A DNA stretch of 64,000 nt from Chlorella sorokiniana (lineage: Eukaryota > Chlorophyta > Trebouxiophyceae > Chlorellales > Chlorellaceae). The notes beneath the pieces were generated by a model that ran no database searches, was not told the origin of the DNA, and was given only the letters and a program-made list of their open reading frames with translations. Below, piece after piece: positions 21,594 to 33,056 of this stretch. Within the stretch, counting starts at the first letter, position 1. Each line of letters begins with the position of its first letter. The stretch lies in contig CP084612.1 of NCBI GenBank assembly GCA_025917655.1, positions 434,001-498,000 of the forward strand, given 5' to 3'. The position numbers and the translations under genes were made by a program.

Positions 21594-23708
21594 TCAGCGC
21601 ACACCCAAGTGCTGGTCAGGTGCCTCGCTTGCGCTGACCCTGTTCGGCCTGCAGCGCAAATGAGGACAGGAAGGATGCTCAACATACGACAGAAGGGTCT
21701 GCAGATTACGCAAGGGGCGCCGAGAGCCACGACGTGCGCTGTGCTGCTGCCTGCTCACCCGAAGGCTCTGGATGAGCGTGTACCTTGCCACCTGGCGCTG
21801 CAGCTGTTCGCGCAGGGTCCCCATGCAGTACAGACTCATGGGCCTGGAGGCAGTCACCACGCGAGTGTGCCAGCGCTCGCCCTCCACCACGTAAGCCTGC
21901 TCGGGGATGTCCTGCGCCAGCTCCGAGTACGGCCGCACCACCAGCGCATGGCCTGCAACCATGCTGCGCAGCGCGGCCGCGCCCGCTTTTTCTGCCCGTC
22001 TGAATCTGAGGCAACTGGGTCCGCGTACCGCCTAGCAGCGCCTCCATTTCAGCCTTGGGCACAGCGGGGTGCGGGGAGTCCAGCAGCCGCAGGGCAGCAG
22101 CCGCGAACTGCGCGCCCGTCCAGCCGTTGCCACCATCTGCCTGCTCCATGACTCTATCCAGCTCCTCCTGGCAAACGAACGCCAGTGCTGCAACAACAAT
22201 GGGCAACACATGCCAGTTGCGCCAGCATGCCAGAAGCCAGCTGCCAACTCTGCGCATGTGGCGCGCCTGCTTATGAGCTGGGCTTGCGCTTCCATTTGCA
22301 GGTGCTCATCTTTTCCCAGCTTTGTTGTGTTGAGGGGGAACTTGAGTTTGGCTGCAAGCCTCGCCAGGTCGCCGGCATTCCCGCCGCACACCTAGCACAA
22401 CAGCACAACAGCCTGGCAGTGAGCAATCAACACACTCAAAGCAGAAGGGCGCAGTCGTGGGGCGGACAGCAGCTAGCTGACAAGCTAGCTAGCAGACAAG
22501 CGCTTGTCTCAACAAAGCCGCACCTCGTACACCTTTGCCCATGCTGCGTCATCCAATGTGCCGCTCTGTCTGTTCTTCTGCAGCTTCCACTGCAAGAACT
22601 CGCGTGCATGGTCTTCCACAAAGTCGCCGATGACTGAAGCATTCCAGTAGTTGCAACCGATGGCTGCAAGGCAAGGGGATGCGGTGCATCAGCTGGACAG
22701 GCGCATGCCACAGACATAGACCTGGCTACTCTGCTGCTCTGCTGCATTTCTGCTGCTCTCTGCAAAGCACACGCCCCGCCCGGGGGCACGCGCGGGGGTG
22801 CGCGCCCCCACCCACCCACCCACAAACACGCACCACTACACAAACACATACAAACGCACAGGCACACATGCCCGCAGACAACCCTTGACCTGCCTTCCGT
22901 GAGCCAATCCTTGAAGCCATAGTCTGATGTGGCCAAGACCACGTGGCACTGCTGCTGCTGCTTGCTCACAACGACCAGGGAGCTCAGCAGGTTACGAACC
23001 TCCGTCGGATCAGATTCTTGCCAGCTCATCAGCTCGTTGGCCTCATCCACGATGATCACCGGCCATGCGTCTGCAGCGCTCTTCGGCTGCCACTCGTCCA
23101 GGAGCCCCCTGCAGGTGCTAAGCGAAGCGTCGGAGCAGCCATCCCTGGGGGACCACGAGCCTGCAACCAGCAAGCAGTCCGTGCAACCCCACAGCAAAGT
23201 CGCACCTGATCTGGCGATACACGATGTCAGCCGTCCCTTTCCGCTGTGGGCTCAGCACCAGGGACCTCAGCAGACGGCTCAGGTCGCCGACGCTGAGCTC
23301 AAGTTGGGCACCCACTGCGTTGGCTGCATCTGCCCCAATTCTGCCTTGAATAATGTTTTCAAAGGTCCACAAGCTGACCAGACTCTGCACAACCTGTTCT
23401 TGCAGGCTGGCGGGGACACGCCGCAGCATGCGGTCCAGCAGTGCTACCAAGAACAGGCGGGGGCTGCTGACGTCATAGTCGCGGCAGTCAATGTACGCGA
23501 CTTTTGGGTGTCTGGCCTGGAAAGCCTGCAGCACGGCTGTCTTGCCGCAGTTGCGAGGCCCCACAACGACGTGCATGCTGCATGGCGCGTTACCGCACAC
23601 CTCCTCCGCCCATTCCAGCTCTGCAGCCCGATTGTACAGATCACGGCCGGGCCCAGTGCTGCCGCCTGACTGCTGCTGCGTGCTGCCAATCCTCCATTGT
23701 GCGCTCAT
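21594..23708 (-). CDS. P-loop ATPase of the archaeal/STAND-like AAA type
   Basis: Exon 1 (23206-23708, start MSAQWRIG) carries a Walker A loop, VVVGPRNCGKTAVLQAF. Exon 2 (about 22894-23108) carries Walker B, VIIVDEANELM, and a sensor-like strand, HVVLATSDYGF. Further exons near 22530-22665 (NYWNASVIGDFVEDHAREFL), 22265-22391 (VCGGNAGDLARLAAKLKFPL), 22030-22190 and 21594-21962 complete an alpha-helical C-terminal region. This arrangement is that of the archaeal-type ATPase family (ATPase_2), found sporadically in algae; the cellular role is unknown. The intron after exon 2 uses a GC donor, which keeps the phase (TE-A-IGCNYWN). An upstream in-frame ATG at 23852 would add 48 residues, but it would overlap the divergent gene at 23833, so 23708 is preferred. 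Confidence 0.75.
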
Positions 23709-23832
23709 GTGCTGAAGTTCTCTCGCTTGCTTTCCCTGCCTCTGCAGGGGAGCCAAGCACGGCGGACACATGTTCCGCCCAAGGTGCAGCAGTGAGCACA
23801 GAGCAGCGTGGCCTGAGCGCGCCAAGGAGCCG

Positions 23833-24075
23833 ATGGATGCGCCTCCATTCACAGGCTCGCTGCTCGCTCGACAGGTGCTTCAAACACAGGCGAAGCCGCA
23901 GCCGGATACCTGGTGGTACTCTCCACTCACCAACACTGGGAACGTAGCATTGCAGAAGCCTCGGCTATTCCTTGACCTCACAAGAATGGAGGGGCGCACC
24001 ACGCTGCAGCGCGCCTTCAAGGTCGACATATCCGCAGAAGGCAACCTGCTGAAAGTGCACAAGCTCGAGAACTGA
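23833..24075 (+). CDS. Small hypothetical protein divergent from the ATPase gene
   Basis: The 80-codon single-exon frame starts MDAPPFTGSLLARQ and contains DTWWYSPLTNTGN, KPRLFLDLTRMEG and ends ISAEGNLLKVHKLEN. Composition is protein-like, with balanced charge and few low-complexity residues, unlike typical shadow frames here. No family is recognised. A TGTAA signal lies at 24286-24290, about 210 bases downstream, and the start is 124 bases from the ATPase start on the other strand, consistent with a shared promoter. Confidence 0.4.
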   Translation: MDAPPFTGSLLARQVLQTQAKPQPDTWWYSPLTNTGNVALQKPRLFLDLTRMEGRTTLQRAFKVDISAEGNLLKVHKLEN

Positions 24076-24290
24076 AGAGACAGTTTGTGGTGTTTGGCTG
24101 TCACCGGCAGATGAGCAGGATAGGTGCGTTGGGAAGACACCAGCGCCATCGCCACGTCAGCCCATGCCAACTCAGCAAGAGCCTTGTGGCGCTGATGTAT
24201 AGTTCTCTTTCCGTTCCAGATAGCTTTGAATTTGTATACAATGCTCTTAAGACTGCACTGAGGCTTCAAGAATGGCTTCAAGAAGTGTAA

Positions 24291-25223
24291 CTAACCAGTG
24301 TCGGAATTACTACAAAGTGAATTGACGTCCAGGGTCAACGTCCAGGTAAAGCCACTCATGTGCAGTGTTGCAGTATGCAACACAAGCTGCTCCGTCGCTT
24401 TAGGCAGGCCTTCAGCCGCACAGCAGCATGAGAAAGGCCACACCGCTGATCCGCGCTTGTTCTGGTACAGCTGGGCTCCCTGTGCTTGGGTCATCCTTGA
24501 CCTTCTATTTACCTGTAAAGCAGCGCGGCAGCCAAGGGGGCAACAAGGCGTTGTTACGAGCTCTTTGTCAATTGCGCGTGGCAAGGTTGCGGAGCTGCTG
24601 CAGGTAGTTTCTCAGTGCCGGCGGACACCTGTGTCATTTGTGAGCGCCTCTAGCTCCGTCATTAGAATGGTCAGGTAAGCCTGCCTTGTTGTTGTCATGT
24701 GCCACCTTTTATGCTGATGGCGTCATTGCTCTTTCGCAGCAATCCCTCTCCTTGTGCCGGCTGCCATGCCTGCGGCCTTGCCCCGCCTGCCGCAGGGGCC
24801 ATTCCCACCAGTCTTCCCCCGAAACGACGCACTTGCACTGCTCAGCAGTCTCCACTCCTTACTTCTTGTACGCGCAATGGGAGCTGCAGACGTCTGTCGG
24901 AAAAGGGTCTCCCGACGTACTCCCTGCAGTCCACACGTTGTCGTCCTCTGCCATGCTTGCTTAAAACCTTGCTGCCATCTGTTGCACATGATTTGCGTGG
25001 CAGTCGTCTCCCCCTTATTGTGACCCGACCACATACAAGGCTGAATCAAGATAACAATCACTGCTGCCACGGAGGCGCACGTGCGAGCGGCTGGGGAGCC
25101 CGTGGCGACGTCAGCGCCGACAAATGTGGTCGGCAAACCTCTGTGCCCTCCGCTCCCGTGATCAGGGCTTTTGTTTCAATTGAAAAAGGTGCTGAGATCA
25201 TCATCCTGCTATATACCGACGCC
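24291..25223. other. Stretch without a supported gene
   Basis: Open frames of 90-140 codons occur on both strands between 24298 and 25136, but none has a recognisable motif or convincing splice sites. It may hold the promoter of the downstream hydrolase or an unrecognised gene. Confidence 0.4.
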
Positions 25224-28200
25224 ATGTGGGTCCCCAGCGGCATTTTTGGCGTGGGCATAGCGGAGCTCGAGTGGGAGCGTGCCGCTGACGTCGGGCTGGT
25301 GAGAGTTTATGGTATTCACGCGCAGGATGCGGCGCAGGAGACGCCCAGTGGGAAGAGCTGGCCAGCGGCGGCGGCAGCCGCCTCCCTTGCAAAGCGTCGC
25401 GCTCACGAAACGAGGCACGCGCCCCCTCACTTGCCCACCGCACCTCCCTGCAGCCCGTGGCAGGCCGGCTGTTCTATCCCACACAGCGCCAAGCCCACGG
25501 TGGGCTGGCCGCGTGGCTGCCGTGGCGTTGGCGCGGTGTGCCGTGGCTGTGGGACTTGAAGTATGCCCAGGGCCTGGGCAAGTTTCTGTTCTTCCGCCTG
25601 CCAAAGACATTGATGTACCGGGCAATGAAGCAGGCAAGCGAGAGGGGCGGGAGAGAAGGCAGCTGCGGCCGAGGAAAGGCCTAGGGGGATGGACTGTCGT
25701 GGGCAACGTGCCGCTCAGCCGGCGACAGCAGTGCTCTGCTGCCGCATCGCGCCGTCCAACCTGCCTTCAAGCCAGTGCGCGAATGCAGGCGATTGTCAGC
25801 CTTGCCTGGGCAGTGGGCAAGTCGCAGCGTATGGACCTCCAGCCGGGCGCCGCTGGCGGCCGACGCGCCGCGCTCCCTGCCGCTCGTCATCTTCTCACAC
25901 GGCCTGGGCGGCAACCGCTTCATGTGCGCTGCGACGCTTCCTTCCGCCACCGCCGCTTGGCCTTTGGCAGCCCGCCCTGATGCTCATGCACACCGCCTTG
26001 ATGCGGACCGGCCTTGCTTGCGCCAACCAATCGCTATGCGGACCGGCCTTGCTTGCGCCAGCCCCTCGCTACACGCCGCACCTCCAGGCTCGCCCGCCCA
26101 CGCGCTACGGCGCCACCACCCGGCCCCAGCTCCTCCCCCTCTGGCCACCCATCGACCGCGCTGCCTCGCCTGTGCTGTACCGCTGCGACCCACGCCGTAC
26201 CGCCTGCAGGTACAGCATCCTCTGCTCCGAGCTGGCCGCCCAGGGCTACCTGGTGCTGGCGGTGGAGCATGCCGACGGCTCCGCCTGCGCCGCGCGGCTG
26301 CCCGGGGGCGAGTGGCGCCTCTACGGCGGGCTGGGAGACGAGGAGGCACAGGTTTGTTGTTGAGGAGGGGGGCGCGGGGCTCAGCGTATGTACGGAGGTC
26401 CCCGATATAGAAGGTGTGTGTGTGCGCGTGTGTGTTTGAAGGGCCGGCGGCTGGGGCGTTGGAGCACGCCTGACGTCTGTTGGTGAGCTGCACCTCCGGC
26501 GTGCTCCATTGGCCGCCGCTCTTTCTTTGCCAATCAGCCGATGCTGCCTGCTGGCAGGTGGCCAAGACGCGGGTGCGGGTGGGAGAGATGAAGGCCGCGC
26601 TGCAGGCTGTGCAGGCACTCAACCGAGGTGGGCGCCCTGCTGCCGCTGGCTGCCGCCATGCAGCTAGGGGCGGCGGTGGTAGCCAGCGGGACGAATGCTT
26701 CGTCGCCCGGCTTGGCTGCACCGCCGCGTTCCTCGATTGCAACTTCCAGCAAGATGATGCGGCCGACGCAAGCGCCACTGTCTCGTCCGCCTTTGGCGGC
26801 ATGCAGGCGACTCGTGCGGCGGCGCCCTGCGCCTGTCCGACGGGCTGGATGCGGCGTCTTTCCTCAAGGGGCGGCTGGACGCGCGCTGCGTGGCGGCGGT
26901 GGGCCACAGGTGCGTGTAAGGGGAGGCTTTGGTGGCCCCGGCCATGCGGGCAGGATACCCATGGTAAGGGGCCCTGACCTGCCGGCAACCCAGCGCTGAC
27001 GAGCCCTTCTGCCAGCCAAAGCATCGCCGCGGTTGATCATGCGCAGCTGTGGGCGGCTGCCTCATAAATCCGCGCCGCCATTTCCATCCCTCCCACCCGC
27101 TATGCATCCCGCAGCTACGGCGGCGCCACCGTCACCGCCTTGGCGGCCGAGGACCCTCTCTATCGCTGCGCTGTGGCCCTGGATCCTTGGTGGTGAGGGG
27201 GGGAGAGGGGGGGTGGGGTGGGGGGATTAGATGTGTACATGTTGGCGTGTGTGAGGGTAGGAAGGGGTGGACCCTTGACGTCAGCCTTGGCGTCAGCCTT
27301 GGCGTGACGTGCCTGGCCCCACCCCGATGCTGCAGGTATGCCCTCTTTCCGGAGACGGCGGCACTGACGCGGTTTGCCACCCGCGCGCCGCTGCTGGTGC
27401 TGGGCTCTCACGACTGGAACGTGCCCAACGCCTTTGGCCAGGTGGGCTGTCGAGTTGGGCGGCTGCTGATGCATGGGTGCCCGGCCAACATCTTTTAGTA
27501 GTGGCAGTACAGCCTTGAATGCCTTCTGCTGTGTGATGGTGTGGGTTTGACAGGATCGACGGTGGTGTTTTCGGGCCGCTCCAACGTGCGTGCGCCCCTC
27601 GGGTCCCGTCACCCCACCCACTCTCCCCCATGCGTGCAGCTGGCGTGCGGCGGCGAGCGGCAGGCCAAGGTGCTGGCAGCTGCCTCTGCGCAGTCGCAGC
27701 CTGGCGGCGGGCGCTCCGGCGGCGGCGCGATGCTGCTCTCCATCTCCGGCTCCAGCCACAACACCTTTGCCGACGGTGTGCAGACAGGCGCCTCCACGGG
27801 GTGGCGGCCTGCCTGCAGCGCGCCCAGCTTCTTGCTGTTGCCTTCGGGCTGTTCATCGCAAGTCGTGCGCCCTTCGCCCTCATCGACCCTCCGCCCGACC
27901 CCCGGTCCCCCGCCCATGCGATTAGATGGCCTGCTTGTTGTCCCTGTCCCCCTGCAGCCCTGCCGCTGTTTGGCGAGAAGGCGGGGTGGCTGCTGGAGCG
28001 TCTGGGGCTGTCTGCGCGGCTGGATCCTGTGCTGGGCATCCTGCTGTCCACGCTGGCCACGCTGAGCTTCCTCAGGTGGGCGGCTGCGGGGGCGGCTCTT
28101 TGGAACTGGGTGGTTTGGGGGCTGCCACCACGGGGGCATGCCCCAGTGTGTGACTGTGGCGCGTGCTGTCAAGGGTGGGAGCGCTGGCAAGTTTGGAAGC

Positions 28201-29411
28201 ATTTCTGGAAATGGTTGGATTGAGCATGGCTGGCGGGGATGGCAGGGATGGATCCCTGTGGTTCTGCCCCTGGCTGCCGCCGCCAGCACGCAAGAAGCGC
28301 TCCCCGGGCGCATGATTTGCTGTCGGTGTGCTAGTGCGTTACCTCCCAACAGGTTTGTTGGCAACCGCCAAGAGGCGTCGCCGCAGGCCGACACCCCTGC
28401 CAAGCCCTCTGCCCCCCTGCTTCTTGCAGCGTTCACCTGCCGCTGTCAGCGGAGCAGCGTGCGGTGCAGAGCTGGGAGCCCGGCAAGGGCCACCTGGCGC
28501 TGGATCGGGTGCTGGCGCGGGATGCTGCGGACGCGGGCGGCGCCAGCGGCGCCCCCTGTCTTGGTGCGCTGCGCTGCAGGGGGTCGAGGGGACTGCAGGG
28601 GGCCGTGTGGTGTGTGTCTGTCAGCATGCATGCGCACCGTCTGCCGCTGTGCTTTCCACCAAAGGCCTGCCGGGCCCGGCAAGGTCTGGGCCGACGGCTT
28701 GCCCTATGCTTTCGTTTGCATTTGTGTGCCGCTTTTGCTGCGTTGGTTGATGCATGTCGCTGTGTGCCCTCTGTCAATGCCTGCCTCTGCCTGACTGGCA
28801 CCCTCGAGAGCGACGATGCGTGCCGCATGCCGTGCCACACCTGGCGGCCACAGCACACACGACTGGCTGGCTCGCCCGATGGGCTGGCCAGCTCCCTTCT
28901 GCCCCTCAGCCTAGCCCCCTCCCCCCCGGCGCCCCCACCGCCGCCGCAGGCTGTTCCCCGGCCGCGGCCTGCTCAACTCCGTCTCCGATTTCTTCCTGGA
29001 CCGCATGCTGGCGCGTCCAGGGCCGCCCGGCGGCGCAACCAAGGGCAAGGATGGGGGTGCGGACGGGAGGGCCAAAGGGCCCGGCCAGAACGGCGCGGCA
29101 GGGGCCCGAAAGGATGGCCAGGACGATCCGGGCGATGTGATGACGAGCGCCGAGGCGGCAGAGGCGGCGCTGCCGTCGGGCGACCCCGCCAGCGGGCCGC
29201 ACCCCCACGCTCCCGGGGCCCCCAGCCATGCGTTTGCACAGGCCAACGGCGCCGCGGCCGCCAGCAAGGATGCCTCGCCCAGCGCGGGGAGCTGGAGGCG
29301 GTACGGGCGGCGCTGAACCAGCGGTACAGCGGTGCCGTGGAGGGGCGCGAGGTGGCCGAAATGCACGCCCTGCTGGGCTCCCAGCACATCTTCATCTGCA
29401 AGACCTTCTAG
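25224..29411 (+). CDS. Platelet-activating-factor acetylhydrolase-like phospholipase A2
   Basis: A group VII/VIII-type lipase that would release short or oxidised acyl chains from phospholipids. Exon 1 (25224 to about 25297) reads MWVPSGIFGVGIAELEW. The next exon (about 25457-25632) has RLFYPT and a hydrophobic loop. An exon near 25865-25925 holds the oxyanion region LPLVIFSHGLGGNRF, and 26212-26350 has LVLAVEHADGSA. All three triad members are visible: Ser in GHSYGG, whose codon is split by an intron (26908-26909 plus 27115); Asp in VALDPWW near 27170-27192; and His in SSHNTFADG near 27760-27777. A hydrophobic segment, LDPVLGILLSTLATLSF (near 28020-28075), follows. The last exons give FPGRGLLNSVSDFFLDRML, a Gly/Ala/Lys-rich linker, and ALNQRYSGAVEGREVAEMHA ending at 29411. 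The last block needs a one-base correction near 29292. The family's C-terminus is usually shorter. Confidence 0.85.
26001..26070 (+). repeat. 35-bp tandem duplication in a PAF-acetylhydrolase intron
   Basis: The units at 26001-26035 and 26036-26070 share the first 25 bases exactly (beginning ATGCGGACCGGCC) and then diverge slightly. The unit lies between the GHGLGG-region exon and the VEHADGS exon. Confidence 0.85.
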
Positions 29412-29573
29412 ATGGGCTGCTGTTGCGGGCAGCCTGCATGCGAAGGCCCGCGCAGAAGGGAGGCCGCGGCCCTGGAGCGCCAAGGCAGCACGGAAACGCT
29501 GCGTCGAGTTTGATGCCTTGCCCCCTGCCCTGCGCGCTGATTATCCATCTTCGATTTCATACCCACCAACCCC

Positions 29574-29611
29574 TGTAATTTTATCTTTGCCAAGTACCTT
29601 GCATGCTTACA
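29574..29611. terminator. Facing TGTAA signals of two convergent genes
   Basis: TGTAA on + at 29574-29578 lies 163 bases past the PAF-acetylhydrolase stop. TGTAA on - (TTACA at 29607-29611) lies about 70 bases past the uL15m stop. Cleavage is expected 10-20 bases beyond each signal, so the two mature 3' ends would nearly touch or overlap. Confidence 0.55.
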
Positions 29612-29679
29612 GCATGGCTGCAATGCTGCTGAAGGGAAGCTGCGGTGGCGGCGCGCTGCAGGCCATCCTCAAGCCACGC

Positions 29680-31270
29680 TCAAGCTGTTGGTTGTTGCTG
29701 CTGCTGCGGTGCCGCGGCGGTGGCTGCCGCTGGCAGCGCCGTGCGCGGCGGCAGCTCCCCCACGCGATCAAACCGGCCTTCCAGCTTGGGGGCGGCGCCG
29801 CGGGCGCGGCAGCAGGCGGCGCTTAGCCGCAAACCAGTCTGGGCGGAGCAGGGCCCTCAGCCCCAGCTGGTTGTAGTAGACGGTGGTCACGCTGCCGCCC
29901 GCCGCTTTGATGGCGGCCCGTGCACTCTCAGAAGCCTGGGAAACCTGCGGCATGTGTGAATGGGTGTGGGATTGGGGAGAGGGACGGGGGTGAGGGGGAG
30001 GGGCCCCGGCAGCGAGCGCAGCGCGTCGGCAGCCAGCTAACGCCCTGACCGCTGGTCGGCAGCGGCTGCCGACGCCGCTGGCTGCTTCCCTCTCAAAGGC
30101 CAGTCATGGCCTGCCGCCCAGCAGGAACCAGTACGCCTGCCCGCCCTGCAAGGCAGCCAATCCGGGACCCCCAAAAACGCCGCACACGCAGAAGCAGGGC
30201 CAGCTCAGGACCCCACAACACAAGACCCCCGTAAACCGCTGCCATCCCCCCCCACCCCCTCCTCCACCCCCCGCCACCACACCCCCTTCACTCGCCTCGA
30301 TGTGCAGCGGCGTGGAGAAGCGCTCCGCCCGCGCCCCAGCAGCTTCACGCCCCAGCCCAGCTTGCGCCCCACGGCGCCGCTGTCCCGCAGCTCCTTCATG
30401 GTGACCACGCGGTCGGTGGGCAGCTTCCCCGCTCCACCCACTCCTGCAGCGTCTCCAGGTTGAGGGGGCTGCAGCGCAGCAGGGTGGCGGTGGGAGGGCA
30501 GCGTTGCAGCGATGCACAACAAAATAGGGCAGGCTACTGCTGAGAATGTGGGCATGGGTGGGTGGGTGGGCGATATGGGGGTCGGGGGTGGGGCGGGCCC
30601 ATGCCTGCTGCGGATGTGCGCTGCGCAGGCCAGGAGTAGCAAGCCAGCCAGGGTGGAAGGAAAGAAACGAACGGGAGGCAGCCGCCAGCAGCGCACCGGT
30701 AGTAGCGGGTGTGGGGGTTGCGGAAGCCGCGCTTGGGGATGCGCAGCCGCAGCGGCGTCTGCCCGCCCTCAAAGCCGAGCCGCGGAGAGCGCCCAGCCCG
30801 CGCCTTCTGCCCCTTGTGGCCCCGCCCGACGTCTTGCCCAGCCCAGAGCCAATGCCGCGACCCACCCGCTTGGGCTGCAGTGCAGGAAAGGGTGGGGCAA
30901 GGCTCAGCCAGCAGAGGGAGCGTGCGGTGGGTGGCTCCAGCCCTTGCCGTTGCTGCCAGCGCCGTCACCCCAGCCATGCAACCCTTCCGCTGCTCACGTA
31001 GTGCGTTGCCCCTGGATTATCTGTGATGCTGTTGAGGGTGATAAACTCGCGCTCAGGCGCCTGGCGGAGCGGCATGGCACTGAACCATCTGCAGCTGACG
31101 AGCTGCAAGGCCTGTCGAGCCGTGCCGATGCTGCTGAGGCTGCCGATTGATGCTTGCTGCGTGTGTATTGCCGCCAATCCCGCTGCAGCGCCCGTGCCGC
31201 AAGCTGGACTGCTGCTGCTGCGCCAGAGCTGGGCAAGGCTCTGTAGCAGAGACAATTGTCGTTGCCTCAT
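29680..31270 (-). CDS. MRPL15: Mitochondrial large-subunit ribosomal protein uL15m
   Basis: Bacterial-type L15 with a mitochondrial N-terminus. Exon 1 (30998-31270) is 91 codons, starting [16 protein letters not shown] (Arg/Ser/Leu-rich presequence) and ending [15 protein letters not shown], the conserved start of L15. Exon 2 (30697-30874) gives [26 protein letters not shown] and LRIPKRGF. The next exon (about 30300-30470) gives [28 protein letters not shown] and [10 protein letters not shown]. The last exon (29680 to about 29945) gives [20 protein letters not shown] and the C-terminus. Four single-base losses are needed to keep the family frame: near 30826 (TSG-RGHKG), 30429 (ERG-KLP), 30327 (GRG-AERF) and 29808. 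Each sits at a G/C run. The gene is divergent from the PITH gene (350 bases between starts) and convergent with the hydrolase. Confidence 0.88.
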
Positions 31271-31620
31271 CTTGACAATGCGGCTTGGCACCACGGCTGG
31301 GTGCGCTATAGGCTGGCCGTACCACACCTTCTTTTGTGTCCTGCTCAGTGGCTCCTAAAGAGCTTCACAGGGCGAGGTCATCGCAGTCGCTGCAGTCCAA
31401 TATTGGTCCTACAGATCGCAACTCTCCCTCCCTTGAAACAAACATCCGTCGTTGAGACATCGATCGCTGGTGCACCGCTTGCTTGTTTGAATCGACTGTG
31501 GCGTTCACAAGCCATCGCGACATTCTGTGTTGACACCTTCGACCGGTTCCAACTCTTCACTCCCACCGCTGGCCGCCGCCTGCCGCCGCCCCCTCGGTCT
31601 TCCTTCACCCGGCGGCACCC

Positions 31621-33056
31621 ATGGCAGCAGCAGACCTGAACGAGGCCGTAGACTGGTCGGCGGTCGAGTGCCTGAACCAGCAGCCCGGGCACACAATCCA
31701 AAATGCGCTGAAGCAGGTGGGCGGCCCAGCCGGTGGTGCCACCGCCGCCGTAGCACCTTGCGTCGCCTTGCACCTCTCCCGCCAGCACCCACCTCCTCCT
31801 TTCTTGTTCCCCTGGCTGCAGGGGTACCGGGAAGACGACGGGTTGTACCTGGAGAGCGACACGGACGAGCAGCTGCTCATCCACATTCCCTTCAACACAG
31901 CCTGCAAGCTGAGCGGCCTGGTCATCAAGAGCACCAAGAGCGCCGACCAGGTGCGTGGCTGGGAGGAGCACAGAGCTCTGTGCTGCCCTGCTGCAGTTTG
32001 GTGGCCGGTGTGCGGCAGTAGCACTGCAGGAGGCACACCCCTGCAGCTGCCATGCGCACAGCCGGCAGGCCCCCATGCGCACGGGCCACCAGGTGGCCCT
32101 GCTCGGTAGCAGGGCTGGGGGCTTCGAGGGCTGCCAGCGCATTGCCTAGCGCTGCAGGCAGGCGGGCTGGTGTCACCGCCAGCACGGTCCCAGCTGCGTT
32201 GTGGTGCCCCTGTACCCTGGCAGGCCCCAAAGAAGGTGAAGCTGTTTGTCAACCAGCCCACCATCGGTTTTGGCGAGGCAGCAGACAGCCCCGGCGTGCA
32301 GGTGGGGCGCAGCTCCGGCTCCAGCCGCCGCGCAGCAAGGCTCTGCAGTACGCGGCCCTGCCGGGAGGGGCAGCTGCAGTACGCACCCTGGGCTTCAAAA
32401 GCGCCAGCTGCGTGCCCGCGCACCGCAACCCCACGCTTTCTTGTGACCGAGGCCAGGAGAGCACCTTGTGCCCACGTGCGCTGCGCAGGAGTTTGAGCTG
32501 TCGGAGGAGGATCTGCAGGGGCGCAGCTGCAGCTCAAGTGAGCGCCGTGCAACTCTTCCTGGTTTCTGAGGATGACCAACAGGGGCCGCGCGCGCCTGTG
32601 GCCAGAGCCCCCGCCTCGCTGCTGCCGCCAGCTGCCGCACCTTGTGGGGCGGCAAAGCTTCCTAAGCGGAACCCCATCGCTGGCCGCTGCTACTGCTCGC
32701 CGCCTGCAGGCTGGTCAAGTTCACGCGCTGCAACGTGCTGACGGTTTTCGTCGAGAGCAACCAGGGGGATGAAGACACCACGATAGTGCAGAAGCTGGCG
32801 GTGTTTGGCTCCGGTGGGTAGCCGCCTGGGTTGTGCGGGCGGGGCGATCGCTTGTGCCGCCTGCGTGGGCTTGCGGGCATGGCGGCGAGGACGGGGGGCG
32901 CCGGCCGCAGCCTGCCTGCCCGGAAGCTCCGCTTTCCTGGCTGGCTGGCGGATCGCTGTAGGCAGCACGCTTGCTTAGCCGCTTCCCCTCTGCTTTGCTG
33001 CAGCGGGGGACACCTTTGACGTGGCGCAAATCAAGAAGATCGAGGACGAGGGCTGA
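31621..33056 (+). CDS. PITH-domain protein (proteasome-interacting thioredoxin C-terminal domain)
   Basis: Six exons: 31621-31716, 31822-31950, 32224-32301, 32489-32537, 32710-32813 and 33004-33056. The product, about 169 residues once one missing base in exon 4 is allowed for, is a stand-alone PITH domain without the thioredoxin half. In TXNL1-type proteins this domain binds the 26S proteasome. Visible family blocks are [88 protein letters not shown] and the C-terminal [13 protein letters not shown]. Exon 4 gives the expected peptide (QLQLKLVKF across the junction) only if one G is added to the GGGG run at 32518-32521; otherwise exon 4 and exon 5 are out of phase. Start choice: the first ATG, with the family block beginning 15 residues later. 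Confidence 0.9.

Noticed and set aside
22780-22870. CA/CCCAC-rich stretch considered as telomere-like or minisatellite repeat
   Set aside because: The units are irregular and short, within an intron of the ATPase gene. No algal telomere motif (TTTAGGG) is present.
23709-23852. Upstream ATG at 23852 for the P-loop ATPase
   Set aside because: The added residues are Cys/Ser-rich and would overlap the divergent frame starting at 23833. The ATG at 23708 is sufficient. It is not strictly excluded.
24298-24678. A plus frame starting MSELLQSELTSRVNVQVKPL as a small gene
   Set aside because: The opposite strand is equally open over the same stretch, there is no recognisable motif, and the later part is Cys/Ser-rich. 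There is not enough to call it.
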